Source of the DNA: Hofstenia miamia
Lineage: Eukaryota > Xenacoelomorpha > Acoela > Hofsteniidae
Reading direction: 5' to 3'
Length of the DNA: 64,000 bases
Assembly: GCA_900660155.1 (NCBI GenBank)
Contig: CABFPE010000610.1
Location: forward strand, 103,176 to 167,175
The position numbers and the translations under genes were made by a program. Shown here piece after piece: positions 22,279 to 34,500 of this stretch; positions within the stretch are counted from its first letter, which is position 1; the number at the start of each line of letters is the position of its first letter. The notes beneath the pieces were generated by a model. It searched no databases and was not told the DNA's origin. It saw only the letters and a list, made by a program, of their open reading frames with translations.

Positions 22279-24229
22279 GTATGTAATATTTTCTTTTTAT
22301 TTTCATTACATGTGTTACTTAAAGCTTATAGAAAGTTTTTTCTATTTAGCGAAAGGCAATCGTTTGTATAGTCGTTGATACTTGTTGAAACTACATTGTA
22401 TGTGTAAAAAAATTCCTGTAGTATGGAAACGGGTCTGTATTTACTCCTACCATTGTAAATTTCACTGAAGAGTCATTGTCGTGTTTTCACACAAATTTAA
22501 AATTTTTTTGTTTGTAGCAGAAACTAATATAATTCTAAAACTATACTTGGTTCGATTGTAGAATGTACCGTTATGTGTATACGAATTCATTTAAGATGTT
22601 CTTTGCATTGAAACTATAAATTAAAGTATCCTTTAAATCATGTTCCAGCCCATCATGCTAAACTCTATGTGAAGGGAAGAAGGGGGTAAAAATTGCACCC
22701 CAACCACATATCTTAGAAAATTCAAAAGTGATTAGCTGAAGGCTTATAGAAAATTGTCATCTCATGCACCTTTTGTCAAAGGGTAGTATTAACATTTTCA
22801 TACTGAACTTTTTTTGTTTCAATTAAGTACACATGGTTGCATGCGTTTCATTTTATTACTTAGGCGCACTGTGTTTCGTATTCTGAAATATGCATAACTA
22901 TGTAAGTTTCACTATTATTCCATCAATGGGAAACATATTTGCAAAACAATCAAAGCGAATCACTTTGGTGAAGTTGTAATAGTATTTTTATCGCTAAAAA
23001 TTTTAACTTTAAAATGTTTACCTCCGCTAGAGTGTGCATCTAATCCTAATTTTTACCTGATTCGTTTGTAGGCTTAGACTACATCTATTCTGAATTGAAC
23101 AAAGTTATCTAGAAACTGAGATGAATTCTTCCTTCTTAATTCCTGGTGAACCTGACGCAAAATTATCTCTCATGAAAAAAATCTTTAAGCTTATAGGTGT
23201 TATAACTAAATGCTAAAAGGAGACAATCAAACCTTTCTCATGCCAGAAATATTGATTTTCGTCGGATTTGTTCGTTTTTGGTTGTTTGTGAGTTTCAAAC
23301 TTTGCAGAAGTCATGAACGAATGCAGATGAAGTTGTTCTTTAAAGGTGTGTCCTAGCTAAAAAAAATTAATTTTCCAATTGATTCGGATAATAGTTTGAT
23401 TTCTGCGAAATTATCAATGATTCCCTATTACTTGTCTACTCTATTCTATTACTTTTTATCACATTTTGCGAATGGCTGATGACAGAGGTATGCACTCTCT
23501 GATTATTTTATTACGTTGCTGAATAATTAATATCCTTTCAGAAATGGCCTTTAAGTTGCACTTTCGTTTTCACCAAATCATCATACCCTAAGCCGATTAG
23601 CGTTCAAACAGTTCACCGATTCTTAAATTTAAATATCTATACAGGTGTTTCAGCAAGCGCACGTTCTTAAATTGTACCTCAAATTAGTATAATGTGATAT
23701 TGTTTGTCATGGACATTCAAAGTGACTAATTTCCCATTGCGCTCCCTCCAAGTGACATGGCTTTTCGCAGACTGAGAACAAATTGTCAAGTACCAATTCA
23801 AAGTCTCCATTGTCTTCAAAACTCTTATATTTGTAACTCAAACTACGCTGTAAACTGTTGATTGTCGTTGGCTTTCTTTCATAATGTTTTATATTATTAA
23901 TGACAGTTGTTGACAGTTATTGATTTGCAGTTGTTGCGTCACAATGTTTATTCCTTCTTCATGTTGAAGTTATTTTTTATTTAATTGGAGACTTTTGACG
24001 GAAGGATGTTCGATTTAAATCACTGATTTAAATCTTGAGTTATGCCAAGCTATTTTAGTTAATCCTCTAATCACGCGCTAATTTGTGGCCAATGAAATTT
24101 ATTGTCAACTACTTTATCCTACCACCTTTATTGCTACCGTGCGTTAAGGTTCTGCTGGACCACAATTTTCTTGGCCCTTGCCCATTTAGACCCATGTTAG
24201 TCCCATGACATTTTCTGGTACCTTGTAGG
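22279..24229. other. Downstream ELL intron; nothing recognised
   Basis: AT-rich, no exon-like segment with family motifs. A reverse-strand and forward-strand search by eye for the conserved final ELL segment found no match. Confidence 0.55.
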
Positions 24230-24600
24230 CAAGGTTGGCAAAAAGTGTAGTTTCTACAAAAAAATGTCTTAAACGTTTAAAACAATGTTTTTTTCTTTTA
24301 TACAGAACCAGTCAAAGGCACGAAAAGTTTTTCTAAAAATACATAGTAGCAAACATTAAATTATGATAAACTTATTAACACTAATTTTTCGTTTCATACA
24401 CGTAAACAAAGCGTGGTTTTCCTGTTTTTTTTCGGTAGAAAATCGTTATAAAAGTATGAATGGACGAAACCCAAAATTATTTTCCAAACATTCCTATATC
24501 GATTTTAAAAAAACAATTAAAAAACATTGCAAAAACTGTTGTTTTAATCAGTGATTAAAACATGTTTTAAACAGATCCTGTTTAAAGCACGCCAATCCTG
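24230..24600 (-). mobile_element. hAT-type MITE, copy 2 of family H1 (inverted)
   Basis: The ends are CAAGGTTGGCA and GCCAATCCTG. The flanking 8-mers are CTTGTAGG (24222-24229) and CTTATAGG (24601-24608), seven of eight identical, a good hAT target duplication. Read on the - strand, the interior follows the same order as copies 1 and 3 (GTTTAAAACATG, TTTTTGCAATGTTTTTT, GTTTACGTGTATG, GTTTATCATAAT). Confidence 0.9.
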
Positions 24601-25489
24601 CTTATAGGGGGTCACAACAAAACTTCAAAAATATTAGTCCCAAGCATCAGTAAATCCTATGGGATTGAAGGATCCCACTAACGTATTTTCATTGTATTGC
24701 AACTATGTATGTTTTTCATTATTTCATATTTTGTTTATATACATCAAATTAAAATATATCTTAAATTCTAAATATTCCATTTAAAACCATTTTGTCAATT
24801 TTTTGGCGTTGGTATCGTAATTTCTTTGTGAAAGTTTTAAGCGATTCTGTTTTGCATTTATTAAAGAAAACCATTAATAATTTTATGGAGTGTTCTGATT
24901 TCGTATAAATAAATTTCTTTGATATTTCTCAAACCAGAAACTTGTATCACATTTTGCGAAGTGAAGTCACAAAAAGTGCCTTTGTAAATATTTTTCCTGT
25001 GTCAAGATTGCGTCATTTTTCTAATCTACTGATTCGTATCAATACAAAGAACGCTGCATTCGTTTTTTGCTTTTCGATTAGGATAGTTAATGAATTTATC
25101 GATTGTCGTTTGTGTTTCAAATTTTCTATTATCCGAAATTGTGATATTAGTATACCACGAGATTTTCGACTTTCACTACTCGCTTTACTGTTCGCTCAAA
25201 CTGTATTGAAGTGACAGAGATACATCATTTGAATGCATTTTTCTGCTTGTATCTGGAAACATTAGCCATGAAAAAATCTTGTTTTTCATCCCCTTAGGTT
25301 TTGATTGGAGTTACATCATTCTTTATGATTTTAATGTTAATTTAATTGCCATTTTCTATCCTTTTGAAACATATTTATGATTCAAATATAATCTCTCCAT
25401 TTCATTCGTAGCAGAATTTGTAGAGAGTCTAATGCGGTTTTTCATTTATAATACACTTTATCATTATCTACCACAACCTTGAACTCCCG

Positions 25490-25910
25490 AGGAATTTTTT
25501 AAAATTTTTACGTTTCTTTAAACAACTTTAAACGCTCATAACTCTCAAATTCATAAAGTTATCTGCAAGCAGCACTGGATAGAGAACGATCTCCGCTTTT
25601 TATCTCGTCCTTAATTCGCGCGCCCGCGCATATCCGTCCGGCGCGGCTGTGTTCTATTAATAGAAAGCAAAATTGTTGAGGCTAGTTGTTACTCCATTGG
25701 ACTTTAAGACTTCTTGATTTTACAAAATTGAAATTTTCAATGAAAAATCGTGAATATTTTCAAGTATTACAGCCACAGCAATACACTTTAGTACGAATTT
25801 TCAGCATTATGTTCGAGCAATTTCACCAATAATCTCAGGATCTCCAAATTTCATAATAGAATTGGAGAAAATTGCTTGAAAATACGGGAAAACAGTTTGT
25901 TCTTTATGAG
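25490..25910. repeat. R1 repeat, second long copy
   Basis: Begins with an ACTTTAAACGCTCATAACTC-like block (25526). It passes a GC-rich patch of CpG-rich words (25610-25650: GCGCGCCCGCGC, GTCCGGCGCGG) and ends in TTGGAGAAAATTGCTTG...TTTGTTCTTT (25862-25905). The order matches the copy at 735-1290, but the copy is shorter between the blocks. Confidence 0.65.
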
Positions 25911-27791
25911 GAACATAGACGTTTAAGATTAATTAATTGTATTAACGAAAGCCTAGTATTTGTTGAAGTAGCTTAGAATTTTAAATTGAAATAATTTGAG
26001 TGGAAAACGGTATTCTTTGCAATGACTATTAACTGTAACAGTAATCTGTTGTTTCATGTCAATTCTAGGGGTTTTGGCATTTTAAGATGTCATCTCAAAT
26101 ATATAAGGTGCAGTTGATGCTTGATAAATTTAAAGCGAAGTGTTTCAAGCAGCTAGACTTGTTGAACTCGGAAAATGTTAACTAAATTAGCTGTACGTAT
26201 CAGCTATTCTACACTCACTTCCGTCCATCAGTATGTGATGCCGCTAATCTTCAGTACTAAATTGTCGAGGTCGTTTTTTGGTAAAGGTTGTAGCATTTAA
26301 AACGGTACATTACAAGTGATACAGAAGAAATATTCGGGTCTACGATGTGAAGTAGTAACTTATTGATCTTTCGAAAACTTGAATGATTTATGTTGAAGAA
26401 CATATTTTCCTGTTCGCAATTTTCAATAAAAGCTACTGTCCGGTCCAAGACCATACTTCACAACGCGTGATATAAAATTTTGAATGTGTATTTAAAGCTG
26501 TGTTGATTTTGGTGATCATTTTGAACGAGGTTGATTTCTCCATTTTGTATAACCTTTTAATAGTTGAAGCCATTCATTCTATTGTTTTCATTATTAAAAC
26601 ATGTTTCGATATTATTGTCTTTCATTCAATGCAGACACTTTTTTGACATCTTATATTAATGAACTGTCAGTAATCATTCACACAATTATTAAGTTAGCCA
26701 CAACGAATGTTGTCTGTATGCGCCCTTTTGCCTTCCTATGAGGACAATTTATTAATAATCTTTCTTAACTTTTAAGGACCCAACTTTAGAGTTAATTAAT
26801 ATGTAAAAATTTTGAAAATTTATATAAATTAGCATTCTTGCATTTATTAACATTAATAAACGTTTTTTGTTTACTGCAATCTTTAGTTGGTATTTTCGAA
26901 TCTGTAATTCTTTAATGATTATCAAAGGATTTTCCTTGCAATTCTATTGCCCCCGATGTTTGCATTGCAAATCCTATGTGCTTTAATGTGGCCTTGAGAG
27001 AGTGATTTTTCTTCAATAAATTGATTTTCCAAGAAATTTGGTAAATTGGAGAAAGAACTTTCACTATTGTAAACTGACAAAATAATCTGACAATTAACTT
27101 CAAAAAGTCAGTTGCAATGGCGCTTAGCCGATTGCACTTTGCGGAGTAATTTTCTACGCATCCCTTCATTAGTCCAAATTTCAATAGGTAAACGTTTCAC
27201 TGACTCTCCACGTGACCGGATGCATTAAGATATTTTGCATTTTTTGATGACACCAACTTCACAATTAACACTGCCGCTTTTAAGTTTAAGGCCTCATTAA
27301 TTCTAGTCATTTATAGGAAGGAAATTCAATTTGTCGCAAATGAGGCTGGTCAAGTAGTAATGGAGTTTCATTTTCACTGTTAAAATGGATGCTGCTCATT
27401 CGATAATGATTTATTTTTTTATTGAAATGTGTCATGTGTGACTCCTATATAGCTTCATCAATGAGACAGAATTATATTTTTGATAAATTAATTTTCTTTG
27501 ATCTATGAACACAAAGCTAGTCGGTAACGGAATTTCAAAAAGTTAACATCGCTTTCACAAGTATATACCATTTGCATCATAGCATGCTGTTCCTCTATAA
27601 ACTACGTATATGATAAATGTTATATTCCTTTAAGGTTAGTACATTATCTCATCCCCAAATATTAGGATAATTGAAATAATAATTGCATTAAAAATTAAGA
27701 AACTAATTGGGCATAGATTCAACTTTTTACTAATTTTTACCATAATTCCCCATTATTGCATTAATGTCAGTATAATTAAAGTCTTAGCCAC

Positions 27792-27798
<7 letters not shown>

Positions 27799-27828
<30 letters not shown>
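27799..27828. repeat. (TA)n microsatellite
   Basis: A pure TA run. Confidence 0.95.
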
Positions 27829-27831
<3 letters not shown>

Positions 27832-29274
27832 AAGAACAGCATAGCTTCAATCTTAATTTTGAACTCTTAAATGCTAACTGAGCAATATTGTAGAGTGCAT
27901 ATTTTATTTTTTCTAATTCATGTTTTGAATTCTTTCATTCACAATCGCCTCGTTTTTTGAAATGTAATTTCTGTGCAATGGACAGTCCATTTTTCTAGGA
28001 AAGTGTATGCATTTTACATTTAGTGCTAATTGATATTTGATGTCTACTTTTTATTGTTCCTCTTAATTGTGTTTGCTATTCCCCTCTCATTTGAAGTATC
28101 AATTTTGAGTAATAATTTCGTGTTCCATTTATCATTACTCTAGCTTGATAACGGAAATATAGAACCTAAATGAATGTATGTATAATATCATTATCCTTAT
28201 TACATGTAACAAATATACGTCGAACATTTTCAAATATGGATAAGCAGAACAAGGTAAAATAAATTATAAGTTTGAAGGAATCAAACCTTCTCTAGAAAAT
28301 GGATTAATATCACTCTAGTTGTTTTGCAGCATTTATGTGTAAACCAAAACCGGACCTGCTCTGCCGCAACACTCATTTCACATTGAATAATCTAATTTTT
28401 TAATTGCTGTTTGGGTAATAAATATCATATATAAGTTTTTCAGTAACACTGCAGTGACAACAGTTTAGAATTAAAGTGAAGTAAAATACGTGTTTCAGTG
28501 GGAGACTATTAATTGGGTTAATTTGACAGATCCTATTTTTCTTCTACTTATTTGTTAACTTTTTCTCGTCCCTTCTGCCAATCATCCACAATCGCACAAT
28601 TAGTGCTTTTATTCTTTAATTTATTTCTGACGTCCCTTCCAAAGGATAATTTACTTCCCAATTATTTCTATTGTATATTTTTCTGAAGATAAATATATAT
28701 ATGCTATTTCTTTGGTTCTTATTTTTCAACTCTGTAGTATGTTAACTAATTAATGATGCAACTTTTCACCCAATTAGAGTTTTATTGTGATCTTATATAA
28801 TAACATTATGAAACTCGGATTTGTCTTGGTCTCCCTTATCGTCCTTAATACGTGTGCTAATGATATTTCTAAATCCTGATCATTTGAAAGCCATATAGGT
28901 ATATATAATTTATATGTGATAAAAAAATTAAAAAATAAAAAAATTTTGTCATATTAATTATAAACTAATATTCTTGTCTGCAGTCAAAATCTTATTAAAA
29001 ATTGAAATATAATTGGAACAGAGATTAAAGTGAGAGTCTGGTATTTAAATGATTTGATATATTTTATGTCACTTCCAGTAGTGTTTCGCACTGTCATGCC
29101 ATAAGTTATAGTAATATGAAATCATAATTTGACGTCATGTACGAAGTTTCGTTAACTAGATATCGCTCGAAGTCAATTGGTTTAATCATTGAGATCTTTA
29201 CACTTACAATTCGTTTTTGAAGCATTTTGTAGCATATTTTCCTACAAGTTAGCTGTATGGTGTACCAATAGCAT

Positions 29275-29306
<32 letters not shown>

Positions 29307-29319
29307 GAGAGAGAGAGAA
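29275..29319. repeat. (TA)n followed by (GA)n microsatellite
   Basis: A TA run with one TG interruption, followed directly by a short GA run. Confidence 0.95.
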
Positions 29320-31185
29320 AGTATAATTTAATTATGTTATTGCTTTATTTTATCTGCCCCTAAAAATTGACATGAGATAAAAACTAAATTAAAGAGAATT
29401 TAGCCCGGTGCCAATAGTCAAAGTTATTGCTTAAGTTCCTGAAATAACAATAGGTATGAAGGCCCGATATTTTTTCATAATTCTGTTGTGTTTTCACTTA
29501 TTTTCTTGTATTAAAGATAATATATCCTTTCATTTGCATGTCACTGTCCACCTTAAATTGCCTTTGCGAATATTTTCTAGTGCTTTCTTTTCTGTAAAAA
29601 TTATCAAAGCGATTGAGCTTTTAGAATAATTAGACGGTATGGTAATTATTTAGTAATCTTACTTAACACTCTTTTCCATCAAAATTAATTACAATTTCGA
29701 AATCGGTTACTCATCAATTGCCGCACTCGGTATATCAACTTCAGACAACACGTCAAAATACTTCCTCCTTTTATTGTGGACGGTCGTGTTCCTAGTTGTT
29801 AAAACGCCTGATATGTCATTTATATTTATAACTCAACCACTGAATATTTAGGCTTTGTCACATCGATAAGTATATATTAGTATAGACAATGGCTGTACCG
29901 AATTTATTCGAAGTATAATATGCAATCCCGAAATCAGATTTGAGAAAATCCGAATTTTACATTTCTAATTCATGAAGGGGAAGGTAGTATGATGAATTCC
30001 ACTTTTCATTTCCAAAAATGAGAATAGCTTCTTTTGTAAAAATCTTGGAAACGATGATGAGAAGATTTTTATTATGTAAAAAGTTTAAGGAGATGCAGAG
30101 ATTTATTTCAAGGAAGAATCCTGACATTCCTGCAATAAGCCACTCAGTATTATCGCATTAAAGTATGGAGAAGCCCCGTATAAAAAGAGCCTGCGGCCTC
30201 TTATCGATACATACCATCTTCGAAGCGTTTTGGGTTTAGCTTTTTCACATGTTTATTTATTCTGCGATTTCCTAAAACTATTGTAAATTGGATTCTTTGT
30301 CGTCTATGTGATGCAATTCGTCGTTCATTAATATTTATGTTTTCGATTATATGTAGAAGAATCTGCTTCCAATTAGTCTAGAATCACAAAGCGTGCAGAA
30401 ATTTTAAAGCGGGGAAATAACAAATTTTACTTAAAAGATTTCAAATATTAAGTTGTGTTGTTGTCTAAGAAACCAATTTTTCCTCTTGTTTGTCTTCCAT
30501 AACGTTTAACATTTTATAAAATGTTCTTGTTTTTTCGGTTTTCTATGATCAGAGCGAGCTCGAGGAATAGATTAATTACGGATGCGACTAGAAATTATTA
30601 AATTCACGTATTCCAACGAAACAATAAAGGAAGTGTTTATGTGAAATGGTTTATTAATCAAGCTACATAAAACTTGATTTATCGCTTTCTCAGAAACTTT
30701 ACGGCATCATCTATATTTATTTTATAATCTATAAAATTCAGGCGCATTTGGATAAAGCGCAACTTTTACAAAGCGATTTTTCGGTTTCACATTTCTGAGT
30801 AACTTACAGAATAACTACATTTTGGAGTTGAATAATAACACGTTTCCTTCGACATCTTACGTATTTACTTAAGAAATATCTTAGTTGGTTTTTTGAATCA
30901 CTGACAGTACAATTATAATACGTAGAAATTTTGAGCAGGCCAGTACAATTACGCGGGGCCAAAAAAATTTTTAGCAGTTCCGTTCTGATATATGATCCCA
31001 TGTGGCTCCACGGCAAATGTATTTCAAAAAATATTTTCAATAAAATTCTGAAATTCATGATCCTAGTTCCATTTTGGCCATATTCTCGTACGACAGGGAA
31101 TCTCATGGGACTAGATCCAGCAGAACAGGTGTCTATCATCTACGGCCAGTTTAATGCGGAATCCGGATTTTGAATCCTGAAAGGA

Positions 31186-31532
31186 CAGGGTTGGCATGTT
31201 TTAACATGACCTGTTTAAAACATATTTTAAATGCTGTTTGAAACACCTGTTTTTTGCAATGTTTTTTTCTAATTTTTTTCAAATGTATATAGAACTTTAT
31301 GGAAAGTTTGGTCCATAATTTTTGGATTCATACCCGATTTTCTACAACAACTTGCGTTTTGTTTACGTGTATGCAACGCAAGATATATGTTGATAAACTT
31401 ATCATAATATATGTTTGCTACTATATGTATTTTCTGTAAAAATTTTTGTACCTTGAGGTGTTTAAGAGCAAAAAACATTGTTTTAAACTCTTAAAACGTT
31501 TTTTAGAAAAAATACACTTTTCGCCAACCCTG
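31186..31532 (+). mobile_element. hAT-type MITE, copy 3 of family H1
   Basis: The best-preserved ends of the family: CAGGGTTGGCATG on the left and CGCCAACCCTG on the right, an inverted repeat of the CAGGG type usual for hAT elements. Shared interior blocks include GTTTGCTAYTATATG-like text, TGTTGATAAACTTATCATAA and GTGTTTAAGAGCAAAAAACA. The flanking 8-mers (TGAAAGGA, TGTAAAGG) match only partly. It has no coding capacity. Confidence 0.88.
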
Positions 31533-34500
31533 TGTAAAGGTTTTGCAAGCAGTACATTTGAATAACCAATTGATTAAACATTTCCAAATTAATTTTGTTT
31601 GTGGATCTTTTTACATGTCGTCGCTCTCCTTTTAGTTCTAGATTTGGATAATTTCTCATGTATTACTTATTCGCCAAAGAATTTCTTGAAAGTATTGCTT
31701 TACTGAAAAAAGCTTTGACGTGGGAAATGTGTGATGCGTTTGTATAGGAAAAACGTAATTTCATTAACCGTTTGAATTTTATGGTATTTTAATTCTCTAA
31801 ACAATCGTTAAATTATTTTTAGGAATGGTTTCCTTCTATTGGTTACTATTTCATTTAATTCGAAATGACAAACCATTCTACTAGGAACAAATGCTTCTAA
31901 CTGATGTTTAATTGAATTTAACTCCACTAATTATGCAGCTCTTACACTCCATTTTCAAGGGTGTGCATATTTTCCCTCATATTGCCTTGTCTATGCTTAT
32001 CAAGGGCATTATATTTCCAAATATTTAAAAGCTTGATTCGAAATGTTCATTCTATCATTTTAAATGGACCTTATCTTCAAAATTTTAATGGGCTTTGCGT
32101 AGCACAAGTATATGATTTATCGTATTTGGTTACATCATTAATATGAAAATGCTATCTAACTTAAGAAATGGGAGGTAGCAAGTCGCTTCTTCAATAATTT
32201 GAGATTTCCTGTTAAATGGTTGTTGAGACTAATTAGATATCGATGTGTACGATTTGGTTTTCTCACCTGATATATTGTAACTATTTCCTTCTGTTTTATG
32301 CGATTAAATCAAAATTCCTTCGTTTGTTCGTTTATAAGCGGACTTGTTCTTATTTCAATGTGCAGTAGATTTACTTTTTCAAATTCCATTTGTTTACTAA
32401 GGTATCCTGATATTTGATTGACGGGCCAAGTCATCGAAATTTTAATTGACATCATTCTTCAGTAAGGAAAAATTAATCTCACTATAATGACTTAGCCTAT
32501 CATTTGACAGTGTTTCAACTGCAAATGAATGAGAAAAAAAATCTTTCAAATGTAAGCTCTTATTTCTCAAATCCTTTCGCATCTTAGATTTAATTCCAAT
32601 ATTGTTTAGTGGGCGGGGTTTGGCGCGTTTTTTCAGTTTTTCATTGACTTTAGCCTCATTAATCATCGAATTTGCAATAATTATTCAGTTTTATCTATAA
32701 TTTAATGTGTTGAGCCCTAAACTTGGGCCTCATAGGAAAATTACACATTGGCCTTAGACCTAAAATATGGGCTCATTTGCAACTTTTATATTATAATTGC
32801 ATTGTATTAGTTTGATGACATGGAATTGTGTGAAGTTGTTTGTTCTTTTGTAAAGTCATAGCAAAGTTAATTTTGTTGTTAATCGATTTCAGAATTTTGA
32901 CGTTGCTCTGCTTCACATTCTTTCTTAATCTCTAAAAATTCCCAATAATAAATAATCAGCGTTTTATCTCATGAATTCCTAGCTTCAAAGCTTAGGTTTC
33001 CTCATTTGACACATTAACACAGAATTCTTACTTTAAAGCATAACAGCGATCTTACCAACAGACAAATTTTATTTTACCCTTGGAATGCAGGCCTTTCAGT
33101 AACAATAAACAGTGTTTTCCAGTTCAGTTACTAAGTGAATCATTTAGATGAAGAATTAAATTACAGCTAATTAAGCAACTATTCCGTTAAATTCGTACTT
33201 AAGTTTCAGCAAAGGAAAACATTAGTTTGCTTGACTGAAAATTTCTAACCTATTAAATTTCTACAATAATTTTAAACAGTTACTTCCTTCCTATTTCTTG
33301 TATTTCCGTACTAGAAATTTATTAAATTTTGCATATGCAATGGTCTTTTGCACATGCAGAATTTCGTCTATTTTAGTTCACTATTCAATCAGAAATTCTT
33401 GTTTAACTAATTAATTCTTACATTCACTAGCAAGATATCTATGTGGCCATTCTTTGCAAAACATTTAGCTCCGTATTTACTACATCATCTTGTACGAGCG
33501 GTATGTCACAATTACTTCCATAAGATGGGTTTTTGTGCAAGAAACCTTTGTCTATGTATGGACAACACATTCAAATGCTGCCCTGTAAATGATCTCTATG
33601 CATTATCATGTTCAAGCACATTTGATTAAATCAATATTTTAACTATTTTTTCAAATGAAGTTTGATCGTTTTTTACCTAATCGATCTTATAATTTATTCT
33701 ATTGTTATTCATGAATCAATTTCCCGTATGTTTTGTTCCTTCAACACTGAGGTTAGTTTTCGTGTATTTTGCATTAAAGAATTAATCGATTTTACATATT
33801 CAAGGTAACTATCAAGTTTTATGATTGTTTTCTACTAGCAAATCTCTTTCTGGAAAATCCCTATTTTCACTGAAGCAATATAATTTGAGGAAATGTGAAA
33901 GTGTTAAGTAAACATTCTCCAGTCTATACAGTTCCTCTATTTGTCTAAATTTATATTGATATCTGGTTTGTGAATTTTTCAATGATTTAATTTTCAAGGT
34001 GGAACACCGAATACGAGTTGCATTCACGTCGTTGATTACGTCGATGTAATGTTTGAATTTCAACCACTCAATTGATTTCTTCAATCATGTTTCATTTATT
34101 TACGCATGCCAAGTGAAATGCCTTCATTTATCAAAAACTGAAAAACCTTACTCAACGTTGTATCCAATATTGATTTTCCATTTAAAAAGTATGTCTGTAA
34201 AATTTAGAAGCTTAAAATGGAAACTGTATTTAACGTTCTTTTTACAATATTTCCCCATTATTGATCACTTAACTCCTCCTCCTGTTAACAACGACGTTTC
34301 AGTCACCTAATTCCTCCTTTTCAATGGTAAGATTTTCCATCTAAAAATTCTTACTTGACACACTTTACTTTGCAGTTTATAACTATTTGATTTCAAGCAA
34401 AAATGTTTCACATGCTTGCAATTTACAAAATTTATAATATCAGTTTTGAAAGCTATAACATAAATTGGGTATATTCTTTGTAAGTTTTTGTCTGCCAATT

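Larger units (their letters stand above)
25911..31185. other. Gene-poor stretch; microsatellites only
   Basis: No exon or mobile element was recognised. It holds TA and TA/GA microsatellites at 27799-27828 and 29275-29319. Near 30804-31139 the - strand carries a 111-codon open frame that shows no known motif and is about the length expected by chance in this much AT-rich DNA. Confidence 0.5.

Noticed and set aside
23638-23695. Possible final ELL exon reading VFQQAHVLKLYLKLV after an AG
   Set aside because: It does not fit the conserved Y.H.KL.HIK..I pattern in spacing or order, and the AG context is ordinary.
33441-33629. Cysteine-containing frame (CARNLCLCMDNTFKCC)
   Set aside because: The acceptor falls in a different frame, the cysteine spacing fits no known domain, and the stretch is otherwise AT-rich background.
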